DNA of 64,000 nt. It comes from Methylophaga sulfidovorans. GTDB taxonomy: Bacteria > Pseudomonadota > Gammaproteobacteria > Nitrosococcales > Methylophagaceae. The DNA is taken from NCBI RefSeq assembly GCF_900114205.1, contig NZ_FOSH01000015.1, positions 1 to 64,000 of the forward strand, given 5' to 3'. The notes beneath the pieces were generated by a model. That model saw only the letters and a list, made by a program, of their open reading frames with translations, was not told the origin of the DNA and did not search any database. A program made the position numbers and the translations under genes. This document shows positions 44,115 through 53,633 of the stretch, one piece after another (position 1 is the stretch's first letter; each line of letters starts with the position of its first letter).

Positions 44115-44249
44115 ATGAAAAATAAGCCGTTTTCACCGTCAAAGAACAGCTATTGTTCGAAAGCCTGAACTAGATGCCAGAAGAACTCTGGCATGACGCT
44201 GAATTTTGCGGATATTTACTATTCAAAACAGATGACCTAGTCATTCCAG
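44115..44249. repeat. REP-like direct repeat, copy 1
   Basis: The unit of about 135 bp starts ATGAAAAATAAG and ends GTCATTCCAG, with an internal GCCAGA-AGAAC-TCTGGC hairpin. It is followed by ATTCCAG-CGCAGA-CTGGAAT, the style of dispersed REP hairpins. Confidence 0.75.
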
Positions 44250-44274
44250 CGCAGACTGGAATCTAGTCTGAGCC

Positions 44275-44410
44275 ATGAAAAATAAGTCGTTTTAACCGTC
44301 AAAGAGACAGCTATTGTTCGAAAGCTTGAACTGGAGGCCAGAAGAACTCTGGCATGACGCTGAATTTTGCGAATATTTACTACTCAAAACAGATGAACTC
44401 GTCATTCCAG
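44275..44410. repeat. REP-like direct repeat, copy 2
   Basis: Nearly the same unit as copy 1, 25 bp downstream of it, with a one-base insertion (AAGAGACAGC for AAGAACAGC) and scattered substitutions. The stem of the inner hairpin is kept. Confidence 0.75.
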
Positions 44411-44470
44411 GATATTTGGGGTCAGGTTAAAAACTATTAAGAGTAGCCTTGCGACACCATGGCCTGTTCA

Positions 44471-45837
44471 TCATTGCTGCGTTGTCTCTACAATCTTTGA
44501 ATACGCCGTCACGCGATTGCGTCCGTTATGCTTAGAGTAATACAGCGCTTCGTCTGCTTGAGCCAATATTGAGTCTACCGTTGGCGTTGCTGGGTCGCCC
44601 CAACCACGCCTAAACTCGCTGTAAACTGAACGATAGCTTGCTCATGTTGCAGTGTGATTTGACTGATTAATATGCGCAGCGTTTCGGCAATTGTGATGGC
44701 GCTTTCTTCGTCAGTATTCGGTAGAAAAACGGCAAATTCTTCGCCACCTAAGCGGCCTAAGATATCGTTATGACGTAGGTTACTTGTAAGGGTATCGGCG
44801 AATGCTATGAGCGCTTGATCTCCAAGGGCATGACTATAGTTATCATTCAGTTTTTTGAAGAAGTCGATATCAATCATAATCAAACTTAGGGATGCGCTGT
44901 GTTGTAGGGTTTGATTGATTAACTTCTGGCCATACTTAAAAAATGCACGGCGATTATAGAGGTGAGTCAGCGGATCTTTATACGCTAAGAGTTCTGCTTT
45001 TTCTTTGGCCAGTTCGAGGTCGTGCGTCCGAGGTTTAATTTTTTCATCTAGCTCCTGGTTGAGTTCTAGTAGTTCGAGCTGGTACTTATTCACACTCTCA
45101 ATCATCTGGTTGTAACTGTCTTTTAAGATGATCAATTCGTTTTTATCTGTCCAATTAATGGCTAGGTCAATCGGTTTAGGGGATTGAGTGTCTTGTTGGT
45201 GTATCTTGTAGGTGAACTCTTTTAGAGGCTTGCCAAGGTATTTATTAATAAAGAAATAAATAATAAACCACAGCATAAAGGTTTTGATAATGGAGTTGAC
45301 CAAAATAAGAATGAAGCCATATTTCAATCGTTCGAAAACCAGTTGGTCATTTGAGTAGAGAGTAACCGTACCTAAGGGAATATTCTGGTCAAATGCAGGA
45401 CCTTGGTAATAGATCGGAAACTCGTGTTTGAAAAGGGCGTTTGAGCCTAGCCCCGTGAGTGCTTGTTCCGTCGGTTGACCCTTTGAGTTGTAATACTCAA
45501 CCTGATTTTGCTCGTTGAACACAGCACCGATTTTAAAGTCCATTTTGTCATCCAGTGACTGTACTTTGATACCGACCAGAATGGGCAGGTTGTACATACC
45601 TTGTAGAATGGATTGCAGCAATTCTTGGTTATAGGTCCAAACCGAATCGGAGATTCCCTTGCCGAACGTAGCGGGCAAGGTTTGAATCTCGTTATAAAAT
45701 TCTTTTTTGGTGTTGTCGTACTCTTTGTAAAGCTGTACTACTGTCACCAGTACCGCTACCAAAAAATACACACCAAAGATCACAAGTAGCAGGTGAAGGG
45801 CCATAGAGCGACGGTAGTGGTTTAACAAGGATTGCAT
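44471..45837 (-). pseudogene. Membrane diguanylate cyclase (GGDEF) with C-terminal frameshift
   Basis: The frame encodes a helix (about 15-35), a periplasmic domain of about 140 residues, a second helix (about 175-200), a coiled coil and a GGDEF domain with active GGEEF (LGRLGGEEFAVFLPN). It would make cyclic di-GMP. It runs out of frame near 44600 and stops at 44575. In another frame the sequence continues with TVDSILAQADEALYYSKHNGRNRV to a stop at 44471, exactly the conserved end of the domain. One missing base near GTTGGGGCGACC explains this. It lies 31 bp after a periplasmic binding-protein gene that is also damaged. Confidence 0.8.
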
Positions 45838-45868
45838 GCGAAAGCCCTTCGCTGTTTAGGGACAACGT

Positions 45869-46684
45869 TTACTGGACTTGCCAATCTTGAATGCCATAAC
45901 GTTCTAATAGTTTTGCCAAACGTCCGTCTTTACGCATTTTCAGCGTTTCTTCTGACATTATTTTGGCGTATTCAGCGGATTTAGGATTTTTAGGTGAAAA
46001 ACTGCTGTAAACATCGATCACTACATCGGTGGTGCCTGATACCTTCAGCTGGTCGGCTTTACCTATTTGCTGGGCTTTGTATTCCAATACGCTTTTGTCT
46101 TCTATCACAGCGGTTAGGCGCCCATTGACCAACATTTCAAGTAATCTTTCTAGAGGCTTCTCCCCAGTAATCGCAAGCACGTTGTCTGGTTTTTGATTGA
46201 AATAATCCATTACTGTTGGGTCAACGTAGTCATATCCTTTGATCATGCCAATCATCTTGGCCTGTTCAAGGGACTCTTTGCCTGTGTAGCGTCAGTTTGA
46301 GTCTTTATGGCTAAAGAAGGTGCTGTTGCTTTTGCCTAGAGCAAAGTCTGGAAACACAAAGTCGGGCGCGTCTTGACGAATGCAAGCCATTGTACCGTCA
46401 AGCTTGCCTTCTCTGACCAATTGCAAACCACGAGAGTAAGACACTTCCACAAACTCTACCGTATGTCCTCTGGCTCCTAAGGTTTCAACCAGCAACTCAC
46501 CTAAGTAACCTACTTTGCCTTGATTTTGACTGGCGATACAGTCGTAAGGGCACCATTCATCGGTTGCGATTCTGAGCGTATCTGAAAAAACGGAACTGGA
46601 AAAAAGTGTGAGAAAACATCCTACTAAGAAACTAAAGGTCAGAGATCTTTTAGCTTGGCTTGTTTGTTGATTTTGTCGCAGCAT
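45869..46684 (-). pseudogene. Periplasmic solute-binding protein (SBP_bac_3) with in-frame stop
   Basis: It has a signal peptide, then DTLRIATDEWCPYDC, typical of family 3 binding proteins, over about 270 codons. A TGA at 46292-46294 interrupts the frame in FFSHKDSN-stop-RYTGKESLEQ. The frame is unchanged on both sides, so one Trp codon (TGG to TGA) is the simplest origin. I chose the ATG at 46684 with GGAG upstream. It precedes the GGDEF gene and probably was its sensing partner. Confidence 0.8.
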
Positions 46685-46886
46685 ATTTGACTCCAGCACC
46701 ATTAGTGCCAAATAGAATATTATATTCATTGCAATAGTATCGTTTCATCGTAAGTCTTTCAGTAACAATTGAAAGAATCAATAGGACTCAATAGGGGCTG
46801 AGTGTTTGATTTAACTTCATCAAGGAATCCGTCAGTGGCTTACCCCTTGATTCCCCTTTTACTCACCTTTTTATTTGGAGCTTCGC

Positions 46887-47576
46887 GTGAGGCATTCTGA
46901 AAGACACAGAATAGAACGGATCGGTTGGCTTCGTGCCGCTGTTCTTGGAGCAAACGACGGGATTGTATCTACAGCGAGCCTGATTCTGGGGGTGGCAGCA
47001 GCAGGTGCGGACTCCAAGGCTTTGTTGGTCGCCGGTGTTGCTGGTCTCGTCGCAGGTGCTATGTCGATGGCAGCGGGTGAGTATGTGTCAGTCAGCTCTC
47101 AAGCTGACATGGAAGAAGCCGACCTTGCTAAAGAGAGAGCTGAGCTGGCTGATGCGCCTGAACAAGAGCATGCAGAGCTTGCTGAGATTTACGTCAGGCG
47201 CGGGTTAGATAGGGGGCTTGCAGACACAGTAGCAAGTCAACTGATGGAGCAGGATGCACTAGGTGCTCATGCACGTGATGAACTTGGCATTTCAGAAGTC
47301 TCTACGGCCCGCCCAATTCAGGCTGCGTTTGCTTCTGCAGGCTCATTCTCGGTAGGTGCAGCCCTTCCTTTATGTGTTGTCCTGTTATTTCCAGAGTCGT
47401 TGCTTATGTGGGGCGTCCCCGGCAGTTCATTGGTATTCCTTGCCTTACTAGGCTCAATAGCAGCGAAAGCTGGCGGCGCTCCTGTTCTTAAAGGAGCCTC
47501 TCGGGTTACGCTCTTGGGGGCCCTGGCAATGGCTTTGACGGCTGGGGTCGGTCGGCTCTTTGGAGTAGCTGTATGA
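46887..47576 (+). CDS. VIT1/CCC1-family iron/manganese transporter
   Basis: The 229-residue protein has five helices. AAVLGANDGIVSTASLILGV in the first helix and VAGAMSMAAGEYVSVSSQAD after the second are the VIT family hallmarks. A soluble metal-binding helical region (about 85-145) carries many Glu. It moves Fe2+ or Mn2+ out of the cytoplasm. I chose the GTG at 46887, with GGAG 6 nt upstream. The gene looks richer in GC than its surroundings by eye and is followed by an attC-like sequence, so it was probably acquired. Confidence 0.85.
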   Translation: MRHSERHRIERIGWLRAAVLGANDGIVSTASLILGVAAAGADSKALLVAGVAGLVAGAMSMAAGEYVSVSSQADMEEADLAKERAELADAPEQEHAELAEIYVRRGLDRGLADTVASQLMEQDALGAHARDELGISEVSTARPIQAAFASAGSFSVGAALPLCVVLLFPESLLMWGVPGSSLVFLALLGSIAAKAGGAPVLKGASRVTLLGALAMALTAGVGRLFGVAV

Positions 47577-47598
47577 TTAGCTGGTGGTGTATTCTCTC

Positions 47599-47670
47599 GC
47601 CTAAAAGGCACTGCACTCGGACAATTCCGCTGCACTTCAAAATTGCTGCATAGCGCGGCGGTTATGTGCC
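47599..47670 (+). repeat. Decayed attC-like site between the VIT-family and MscS genes
   Basis: It reads GCCTAAAAGGCACTGCACTC at the left and GCGCGGCGGTTATGTGCC at the right. Pairs GGCAC/GTGCC and CAATT/AATTG flank a CCGCTGCACTTCAAA loop, a wording I associate with attC sites of marine integrons. GCCTAAC has decayed to GCCTAAA and one extra G seems inserted before GTTATG, so it is probably inactive. Confidence 0.5.
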
Positions 47671-47689
47671 AGTAATCAGGATTTTCTAG

Positions 47690-48592
47690 ATGACATCAGT
47701 ATTTGACCACGTACCTTCTGACTTCCGGCTTTTGTCGGTAATCTTAACCATTATAGGCATTACGGTCCTGGTGAACTGGACTGTAATTAAGGTAATCAAT
47801 CGACTCGAATCGTCGAAGTTGACAACGGGGTCTATTGATAAAACCGCGCTTAACTTCATAAAACGTTTAATATCTGTCGTGATCTATGGTGCTGGCATTG
47901 GCGCATGTTTGACGCACATTCCCGAACTTAAGATTGTTGGTCATTCACTGCTGACCGGAGCAGGTATTCTGACCCTTGTCAGTGGTCTGGCTTCACAGCA
48001 AGTACTTGGGAATATTGTCAGCGGTTTTATGATTTTGTTTTTCCGTCCGTTTCGGGTCGGTGACCGAATCACTATTTCTGGTAATTACTCCGGGACAGTT
48101 GAAGACATCACTCTGCGAGAAACCATCGTCCGCGATTTTGAGAACAATCGAATCATCATCCCGAATTCACAGATCAGCAGTGAGGTGGTGATCAATGCTA
48201 ACCACACAGACAATAAAATCTGCAAGCTAATCGAGGTAGGTGTTGGCTATTCATCTGACTTGGAGCAGGCGATGGCAATTATGCAAGATGAAATTGGTAA
48301 GCATCCGCTGCTTATTGACCAACGCACAGAAGCGCAAATACGAGATAACGTCCCGCTTGTTGTGGTGCGTGTAACCGATCTCGGTGATTCTTCCATTACG
48401 CTCAGAGCGTGGGCTTGGGCCGATAGTCCTGCAAACGGTTATGTGCTGCAATGCGACAGCTACCTCAATTTAAAACGACGATTCGATGCGGTCGGCATTG
48501 ATATTCCCTTCCCACAGCGTACTATTTCGTTTGCCGATGGAGCACGAGTCAGCGTGGCTACTACAGACTCGAATGAAGGGAGTGCTAGCTGA
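47690..48592 (+). CDS. Small-conductance mechanosensitive channel, MscS family
   Basis: The 300-residue protein has three N-terminal helices (about 13-33, 62-82 and 90-115). TM3 and the beta domain contain LVSGLASQQVLGNIVSGFMILF, FRPFRVGDRITISG, the GTVEDITLRETIVRDFENNRIIIPNS block and a C-terminal alpha/beta domain. It opens on osmotic downshock. It begins 19 bp after the attC-like site, so it may be a second cassette or be read through from the VIT-family gene. No attC is seen after its stop. Confidence 0.88.
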   Translation: MTSVFDHVPSDFRLLSVILTIIGITVLVNWTVIKVINRLESSKLTTGSIDKTALNFIKRLISVVIYGAGIGACLTHIPELKIVGHSLLTGAGILTLVSGLASQQVLGNIVSGFMILFFRPFRVGDRITISGNYSGTVEDITLRETIVRDFENNRIIIPNSQISSEVVINANHTDNKICKLIEVGVGYSSDLEQAMAIMQDEIGKHPLLIDQRTEAQIRDNVPLVVVRVTDLGDSSITLRAWAWADSPANGYVLQCDSYLNLKRRFDAVGIDIPFPQRTISFADGARVSVATTDSNEGSAS

Positions 48593-48710
48593 GCGGAGTA
48601 TTGAAAATCAGGAGAATAGCCAACTTGATTTTATTATGGCGAATAATGCATTACGACTTAACGTAGCATGATGAGTTCTAATAACACTCCCACTCATTCG
48701 TCGCTATAAG

Positions 48711-50195
48711 TTAACCCGTATTAGCTATAAATATCTTTCTTAGTTTTAGTATAGCCAGTTCCATTTCACGATCGGTATAGGCGGCAAAGCCAAGTAGAAA
48801 CCCGGTTTTTTGGGGAGTCGTGATGTACAGGCTAGATAAGCTTGTTAGAGCAATATCCTGTTGTTTAGCTTGGGTAATAATCAGCTTCTCATCAAGTTCG
48901 CATGTCAATACACATGGCATTTGCATGCCACCTAATGGTGGAATGGGTTCTAAAAAATCCTTAAGATGAGAACGCACCAGTTTTTCCAATATTATTAAGC
49001 GCTTAGCATACAGTTGTCGCATCTGCCGAATATAGGCACCAAAATGACCATTCTCCATAAAACGTGCCAGAGTCAGTTGTGGCATTGTTGCTGTATGTCC
49101 ATCCTGCAACGTGCGTGCTGTGGTCATGGGAGCAACAAGTTGTGCTGGCAAAATCATATAGCCTATACGCACACTCGGAAATAAAGACTTGGTGAAAGTG
49201 CCAATGTAAATGGTGCGTTGGTAAGGATCTAAACCTTGCACGCAGGTAGTGGGTTTCCCTGCATAATGAAACTCACTGTCATAATCATCTTCAATGATCC
49301 ACGCTTGATTCTGTTCTGCCCATTCAATCAGTTCTAAACGACGCTCAAGCGATAAGGTTGCCCCTGAAGGGTATTGATGTGAGGGTGTCAAAGACACGGC
49401 TTTTGCTGGTGTGGCGTGCTGCTTTAATAGATCAACGCGTATACCGTGCTGATCGACTGGAATAGGCACGGGAATAAGTCCTGCTGCTTCAAAGGCTTTA
49501 CGAGCACCTTGGTACATAGGATTTTCAGTAAAAATATGGCTGCCAGCATCTAATAGATTAAGTGCACATAAGGCGAGGGCTTGCTGCGAGCTGGTTAAAA
49601 TTAATATACGTTCTGGTGTTGCATGAGCGCCACGTTCTAAATTTGCATAGTTGGCAATGGCGCTACGCAGTTCTTTTGTACCTTGCGGATCACTGTGTTG
49701 TAGTGCTTTAAATTGGTAATCCCGAATCACTTGCCGTTCCAGGCGTGCCCACAAAGCTAATGGAAATAGACGTGTTTCAGGAATGCCTGGAGCAAAAGGC
49801 TGAGGCGTTAATGCTTCTCGAACGCCATCATTATTGAGCATACTTTGACCACGTTTACTCAATTGAATCGTTAGCTGCTTCGTAGACTGTGAGCTGACTT
49901 TTCGTTTCGTTTTTCGCAGTTGTGGCACCTCTGCTACAAAACTACCGCTGCCGACCTGGCGCTCAATATAGCCTTCTGCGTGCAATAAGCTATATGCATT
50001 TTCGACCGTATCCCGTGAGACATTCAATGATTGAGCTAGCGCACGAGAAGCAGGCAGGGGAGTGTTCGCGGGTAATGCACCATCTAATATCAGCTGACGT
50101 AATGCTCGCTGAATACGTAAATACAGGGGGTACTTTTCGTAATCAGGATGCATCAGCGCTGCTTTTACGGACTCAAGCTGTGAGTGCTTAAACAA
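48711..50195 (-). CDS. MocR-type GntR/aminotransferase regulator (PdxR-like)
   Basis: The 494-residue protein has an N-terminal GntR winged helix (about 17-90, LPASRALAQSLNVSRDTVENAY) joined to a fold-type I aminotransferase domain with PLP Lys in TFTKSLFPSVRIGY (about 320) and IEDDYDSEFHY. Such regulators sense PLP or amino acids. The start is a TTG at 50195 with GAGAGG upstream. It is divergent from a GNAT gene 138 bp away, its most likely target. Confidence 0.88.
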   Translation of the reverse strand: MFKHSQLESVKAALMHPDYEKYPLYLRIQRALRQLILDGALPANTPLPASRALAQSLNVSRDTVENAYSLLHAEGYIERQVGSGSFVAEVPQLRKTKRKVSSQSTKQLTIQLSKRGQSMLNNDGVREALTPQPFAPGIPETRLFPLALWARLERQVIRDYQFKALQHSDPQGTKELRSAIANYANLERGAHATPERILILTSSQQALALCALNLLDAGSHIFTENPMYQGARKAFEAAGLIPVPIPVDQHGIRVDLLKQHATPAKAVSLTPSHQYPSGATLSLERRLELIEWAEQNQAWIIEDDYDSEFHYAGKPTTCVQGLDPYQRTIYIGTFTKSLFPSVRIGYMILPAQLVAPMTTARTLQDGHTATMPQLTLARFMENGHFGAYIRQMRQLYAKRLIILEKLVRSHLKDFLEPIPPLGGMQMPCVLTCELDEKLIITQAKQQDIALTSLSSLYITTPQKTGFLLGFAAYTDREMELAILKLRKIFIANTG

Positions 50196-50333
50196 ATGGT
50201 CTGCCTCTCATGAAGTAAATGGATGGTTACATCATGCCAAGCTCATTATATAAAACAACTCTTTCTAAGCAGAATCTGCTGAATGAATGAGTATTTGAGC
50301 GTTTATATAAACTGAAATTTAGGAGTATTTAAA

Positions 50334-50801
50334 ATGAACGAAAGTCCTTTGCTTGTATCTGTTGAGGCTGTACAGGTTAATGATTTTGAGCAGTGGCTAC
50401 CATTTTGGCTAAAGTACCAAGAGTTTTATAAGGTTTCTATTCCAGAAGAAACGACACAAGTGACATGGAATCGTTTTTTTAATGACAAGGAAAAGATTTA
50501 TTGTGCAGTGGCAAGATCTTCTGAGTCTCCTGATACTATTTTAGGCTTTGTGCATTATTTGTATCATGCTTCCACTTGGGCGATTAATGAGTTTTGCTAT
50601 TTGGAAGATCTGTATGTCACGCCTAGTGCAAGAGGATTACAGGTAGGAAAGCAATTAATTGAATTTGTGCAGGAACAGGCAAGAAAGCAGCAATGTGCAC
50701 GTTTATATTGGCATACACAGGAAATAAATCTGCCAGGGCAAAGATTGTATGACTGGGTAGCAGAAAAACCAGGCGTTATTGAATATAGAATGCCGTTGTA
50801 A
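50334..50801 (+). CDS. GNAT-family N-acetyltransferase
   Basis: The 155-residue protein has NEFCYLEDLYVTPSARGLQVGKQLIEF (about 83-109), the beta4 and acetyl-CoA loop of GNAT enzymes with the RGxxxGxxL variant of motif A, and a C-terminal YDWVAEKPGVIEYRM. The substrate is unknown. TAGGAG precedes the ATG. It is divergent from the MocR-type gene and probably controlled by it. A GU-containing 12-bp hairpin lies downstream at 50860-50895. Confidence 0.85.
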   Translation: MNESPLLVSVEAVQVNDFEQWLPFWLKYQEFYKVSIPEETTQVTWNRFFNDKEKIYCAVARSSESPDTILGFVHYLYHASTWAINEFCYLEDLYVTPSARGLQVGKQLIEFVQEQARKQQCARLYWHTQEINLPGQRLYDWVAEKPGVIEYRMPL

Positions 50802-50859
50802 TTTTCTACACCTTGGTCGAATGAGATAAATAAGCTTCAGAGTAAATAAAAAAGAAATG

Positions 50860-50895
50860 CAGCCTGCGGCTAAATTAAGTTGAAGTCGTAGGCTG
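50860..50895 (+). terminator. Possible terminator after the GNAT gene
   Basis: CAGCCTGCGGCT pairs with AGTCGTAGGCTG (two GU pairs) around a 12-nt loop. It is followed by TATTT only, so it is weak. Confidence 0.4.
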
Positions 50896-51024
50896 TATTT
50901 CAGCTGTGCTATCGTAAGTGCCATATTCGTTCAGCAGAATGCCAATTGTAGAATCATGACTTCAACTGACCGCTGACGTATCGGCTGATTACAGCGTTAA
51001 CTGAATAAAAGGAAAAGTAAGTAG

Positions 51025-51648
51025 ATGAGCGATTTATACACGCAAGTGATTACAGTTTTTGTAGGCTTTTTTGCGATTATGAATCCCATTGCTAATACAG
51101 CCGCATTCGCTGGTCTGGTTGGTGACAAAAGCAAAGCAGAGCAAAGAAAAGTGGCGACGAAGGCACTTCTTGTGACTTTTTTTATCATCCTGTTTTTTTC
51201 TTTTCTCGGAAAAGCTATTTTTCACTTGTTTGGCATTACCATTGATGCTTTGAGGATAACGGGCGGCATTCTTGTCTTTATTGTGGGTTACCACATGCTT
51301 AATGGCCATGGCTCCAAGCTGCATTCTGCAGAGGGTGATGATGACGATGACTCTGATATGGCAGTATCGCCTTTAGCTGTGCCACTTTTGGCCGGTCCTG
51401 GCACTATTGCAACAGCCATGAATTATTCTGCCTCCGGCGGCATGATGGGCATAATCACCACCGTATCTGTATTTGCCGTTTTGTGTGTTATCACTTTTAT
51501 CTGCTTTATTTTTAGTTCAAGTATTTTGTCAGTGATAGGTAAAAGTGGCCTGAGTATCGTCACTCGCTTAATGGGGTTAATTCTTGCTGTTATAGGTACG
51601 CAAATGATCATCATTGGACTGATCCCCATTGTCAGTAAAATAAGTTAA
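51025..51648 (+). CDS. MarC-family integral membrane protein
   Basis: The 207-residue protein has six helices. FFAIMNPIANTAAFAGLV at the N-terminus and SPLAVPLLAGPGTIATAMNY in the middle are the two MarC (UPF0056) repeats. An acidic loop (EGDDDDDSD, about 102-110) precedes helix four. The transport role is unproven for the family. It is followed after 9 bp by a VOC gene, probably in one transcript. Confidence 0.88.
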   Translation: MSDLYTQVITVFVGFFAIMNPIANTAAFAGLVGDKSKAEQRKVATKALLVTFFIILFFSFLGKAIFHLFGITIDALRITGGILVFIVGYHMLNGHGSKLHSAEGDDDDDSDMAVSPLAVPLLAGPGTIATAMNYSASGGMMGIITTVSVFAVLCVITFICFIFSSSILSVIGKSGLSIVTRLMGLILAVIGTQMIIIGLIPIVSKIS

Positions 51649-51657
51649 GGAACAACG

Positions 51658-52053
51658 ATGTTTGATCATCTAAGCACATATTCTGTGGATTACCCGGCGA
51701 CAAAATCATTCTATGAAGCGGTATTTGCACCTTTAGGTTATTCAGTTCAAGTGGAGTTTGTTGCCGACTGGAATCCCGATTTTCCCACTCAGCGAATGTG
51801 TGCTTTTGGTGTAGGCGGTAAACCAACATACTGGATTATTGAAACCAAAGAAAAGTACACGCCCAGGCATATTGCGTTCTCTGCCGCTTCTCGTAGCTTA
51901 GTCGATCAGTTTTATCAGCAAGCTATGGCAAATGGTGGCAAAGACAATGGCGAGCCTGGTCTACGACCTATGTATCACGTGAATTATTACGGTGCGTTTG
52001 TGATTGATCCCGATGGCAATAATGTTGAAGCGGTATGCCATTCACCGGAGTAA
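51658..52053 (+). CDS. VOC-superfamily protein (glyoxalase-like)
   Basis: The 131-residue single VOC domain begins MFDHLSTYSVDYPATKSFYEAVFAPLGY and ends VIDPDGNNVEAVCH, with metal-ligand candidates His4, His in PRHIAFSA, and Glu in NNVEAV. It could be a dioxygenase or a lyase-type enzyme; the substrate is unknown. It has AAGGAACA upstream. The following 52054-52254 has no gene. Confidence 0.85.
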   Translation: MFDHLSTYSVDYPATKSFYEAVFAPLGYSVQVEFVADWNPDFPTQRMCAFGVGGKPTYWIIETKEKYTPRHIAFSAASRSLVDQFYQQAMANGGKDNGEPGLRPMYHVNYYGAFVIDPDGNNVEAVCHSPE

Positions 52054-52254
52054 CCGCCATTTAAGCACTAGTCTTGGCAAGCCCAAGCTGCTATTAATAG
52101 AGGTAAATCGATAGAGTGCTTTTTGACTTTGGAATGCTCAAAGGAATTAGGCCTATTATCGTCAAGAATTTTTCATCAGATAGAGATACACTTATACACA
52201 TTGGTCGAGTACAAAAAGTCAGTGTTTTGTACGTAATATAGTGGAGGTGTATAA

Positions 52255-52719
52255 ATGCTCAACGAGCAAGCTAGGGCTGTAATTCCTCATCAATTATTAG
52301 TATTGAACCTACTGGTGTTTAATCTGTTGCTTCCGATAGGTTCTCTATTGATGAGCATGGAAAGATTATTGTTACCTATTGCTATCACCTGTTCTTTATC
52401 CGTCTTTTTGTATATTTGGTATCGGTCGAAACACGTGCACCAAACGCCACTTATCAATGCTCATTGGCATATTGTCTGGAAACGTTGTCGTATTGTGTTA
52501 ATTGCTTATGGCGTTTCAATTTCTATTGAATTAATGAGTAGTCTGATGGCATCGTTTCAAAAAGATCCGGAATGGCGTTCCATTATGATGATTGCCTTTA
52601 CCCGTATTGCGATTGTGCCGATATTATTGGTCGTCACGCCATTACTGATTTCGTCAACGATTGCGATGTCTAAGGTTCGAAGTGGGAAATTGAACGTATC
52701 GGGTATTACACCACAATGA
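52255..52719 (+). CDS. Hypothetical membrane protein, 154 residues
   Basis: Four helices (about 15-33, 36-53, 75-95 and 118-138) alternate with basic loops (WYRSKHVHQ, HIVWKRCR). No motif is recognised. GTGGAGG precedes the ATG closely. It is convergent with the methyltransferase gene; the stops are 11 bp apart with no clear terminator between. Confidence 0.62.
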   Translation: MLNEQARAVIPHQLLVLNLLVFNLLLPIGSLLMSMERLLLPIAITCSLSVFLYIWYRSKHVHQTPLINAHWHIVWKRCRIVLIAYGVSISIELMSSLMASFQKDPEWRSIMMIAFTRIAIVPILLVVTPLLISSTIAMSKVRSGKLNVSGITPQ

Positions 52720-52730
52720 AACGATAACGC

Positions 52731-53387
52731 TTAACGTGAGAATCGTAAGATAGAACCTTTATATTTCTCACTAAGATAGTCTGTGTGTTCAGGCTTTATA
52801 TAACTACTGGTAAAACCGAAGGCGATCATTTCCCGATCTAATTTATTTTTTCTACCCCTGTCCGGATCGACCAGAATAACGTTACAGTGCTGGTTCGCAT
52901 GGTTATTAATAAAGTTTGCCAGCAACTGGACATGTTCATCTTCGTAGAGCAGATCGCTACCGATAATTAAATCAAATTTGCCCAAATCGCTCTCATCATT
53001 TGCCCAGTCAACTTGTTCAAAGGCAATATTTTTTCCACTATTGAGGTCGGTATTTCGATCAAGAAAATGATTCACTTCCGGGTGGTAATCAGTTGCCGTG
53101 ATATCGGCCATACGTTCATTGAGTAACAGGCTGGATAATGCCATGCCGCAGCCAATTTCGAGGATACGTTTATTTTTGATGTCGTAATCCAGCATATGGT
53201 TGGCGAGTACGATACTGGACGGCCAAACTACACCAAATAGTGGCCATGTGGCTGAAGATATCCCCATATCATCTGCTTCACCTTCTGGATCACTGAATTG
53301 TTGCTTATCACGCAGAGTACAAAGGTGAATATCCATATCACCGACTTCAATTGTCTGGTAACGAACACGAACGGGCTTGGGCATCAT
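52731..53387 (-). CDS. Class I SAM-dependent methyltransferase (lysine/NNMT type)
   Basis: The 218-residue protein has the methyltransf_16 layout: GVVWPSSIVLANHML, then motif I RILEIGCGMALSSLLL (about 76-91), acidic loop ITATDYHPEV, and motif IV FDLIIGSDLLYEDEH (about 135-149). It binds S-adenosylmethionine and probably methylates a protein or small amine. It looks monocistronic. Confidence 0.84.
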   Translation of the reverse strand: MMPKPVRVRYQTIEVGDMDIHLCTLRDKQQFSDPEGEADDMGISSATWPLFGVVWPSSIVLANHMLDYDIKNKRILEIGCGMALSSLLLNERMADITATDYHPEVNHFLDRNTDLNSGKNIAFEQVDWANDESDLGKFDLIIGSDLLYEDEHVQLLANFINNHANQHCNVILVDPDRGRKNKLDREMIAFGFTSSYIKPEHTDYLSEKYKGSILRFSR

Positions 53388-53580
53388 TTATCCTGAAAAG
53401 CAATGGGAGCTTAGTCAGTTATATGGGATAAATGACAAAACGGGAGTAACTCAGAATATAGCAATTATGGATAACTGCAAGTTTCTTATTTTAATTCAGT
53501 GATCTAGCTATTGTTTTTGGTGTATTTAAGATGAGTTTTTATTCACCAACCACTGAGTTGAAATCTAAATGGTGAAGATA

Positions 53581-53627
53581 AAACAGGCCCTATGACGGTT
53601 TTCAGAATCGTACATAGGGCCAGGTTT
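53581..53627. terminator. Hairpin terminator downstream of the 84-residue gene
   Basis: GGCCCTATG pairs with CATAGGGCC around a 17-nt loop, with outer AAAC/GTTT pairs; on the minus strand TTTT follows. Confidence 0.65.
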
Positions 53628-53633
53628 CACGTG

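Larger units (their letters stand above)
43951..44470. other. Intergenic stretch holding REP-like repeats
   Basis: No gene is seen. It holds the paired repeats listed separately. GGGTCAG at 43950 and TTTGGGGTCAGGTTAAAA near 44416 resemble flanks of REP-associated sequences. Confidence 0.4.
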
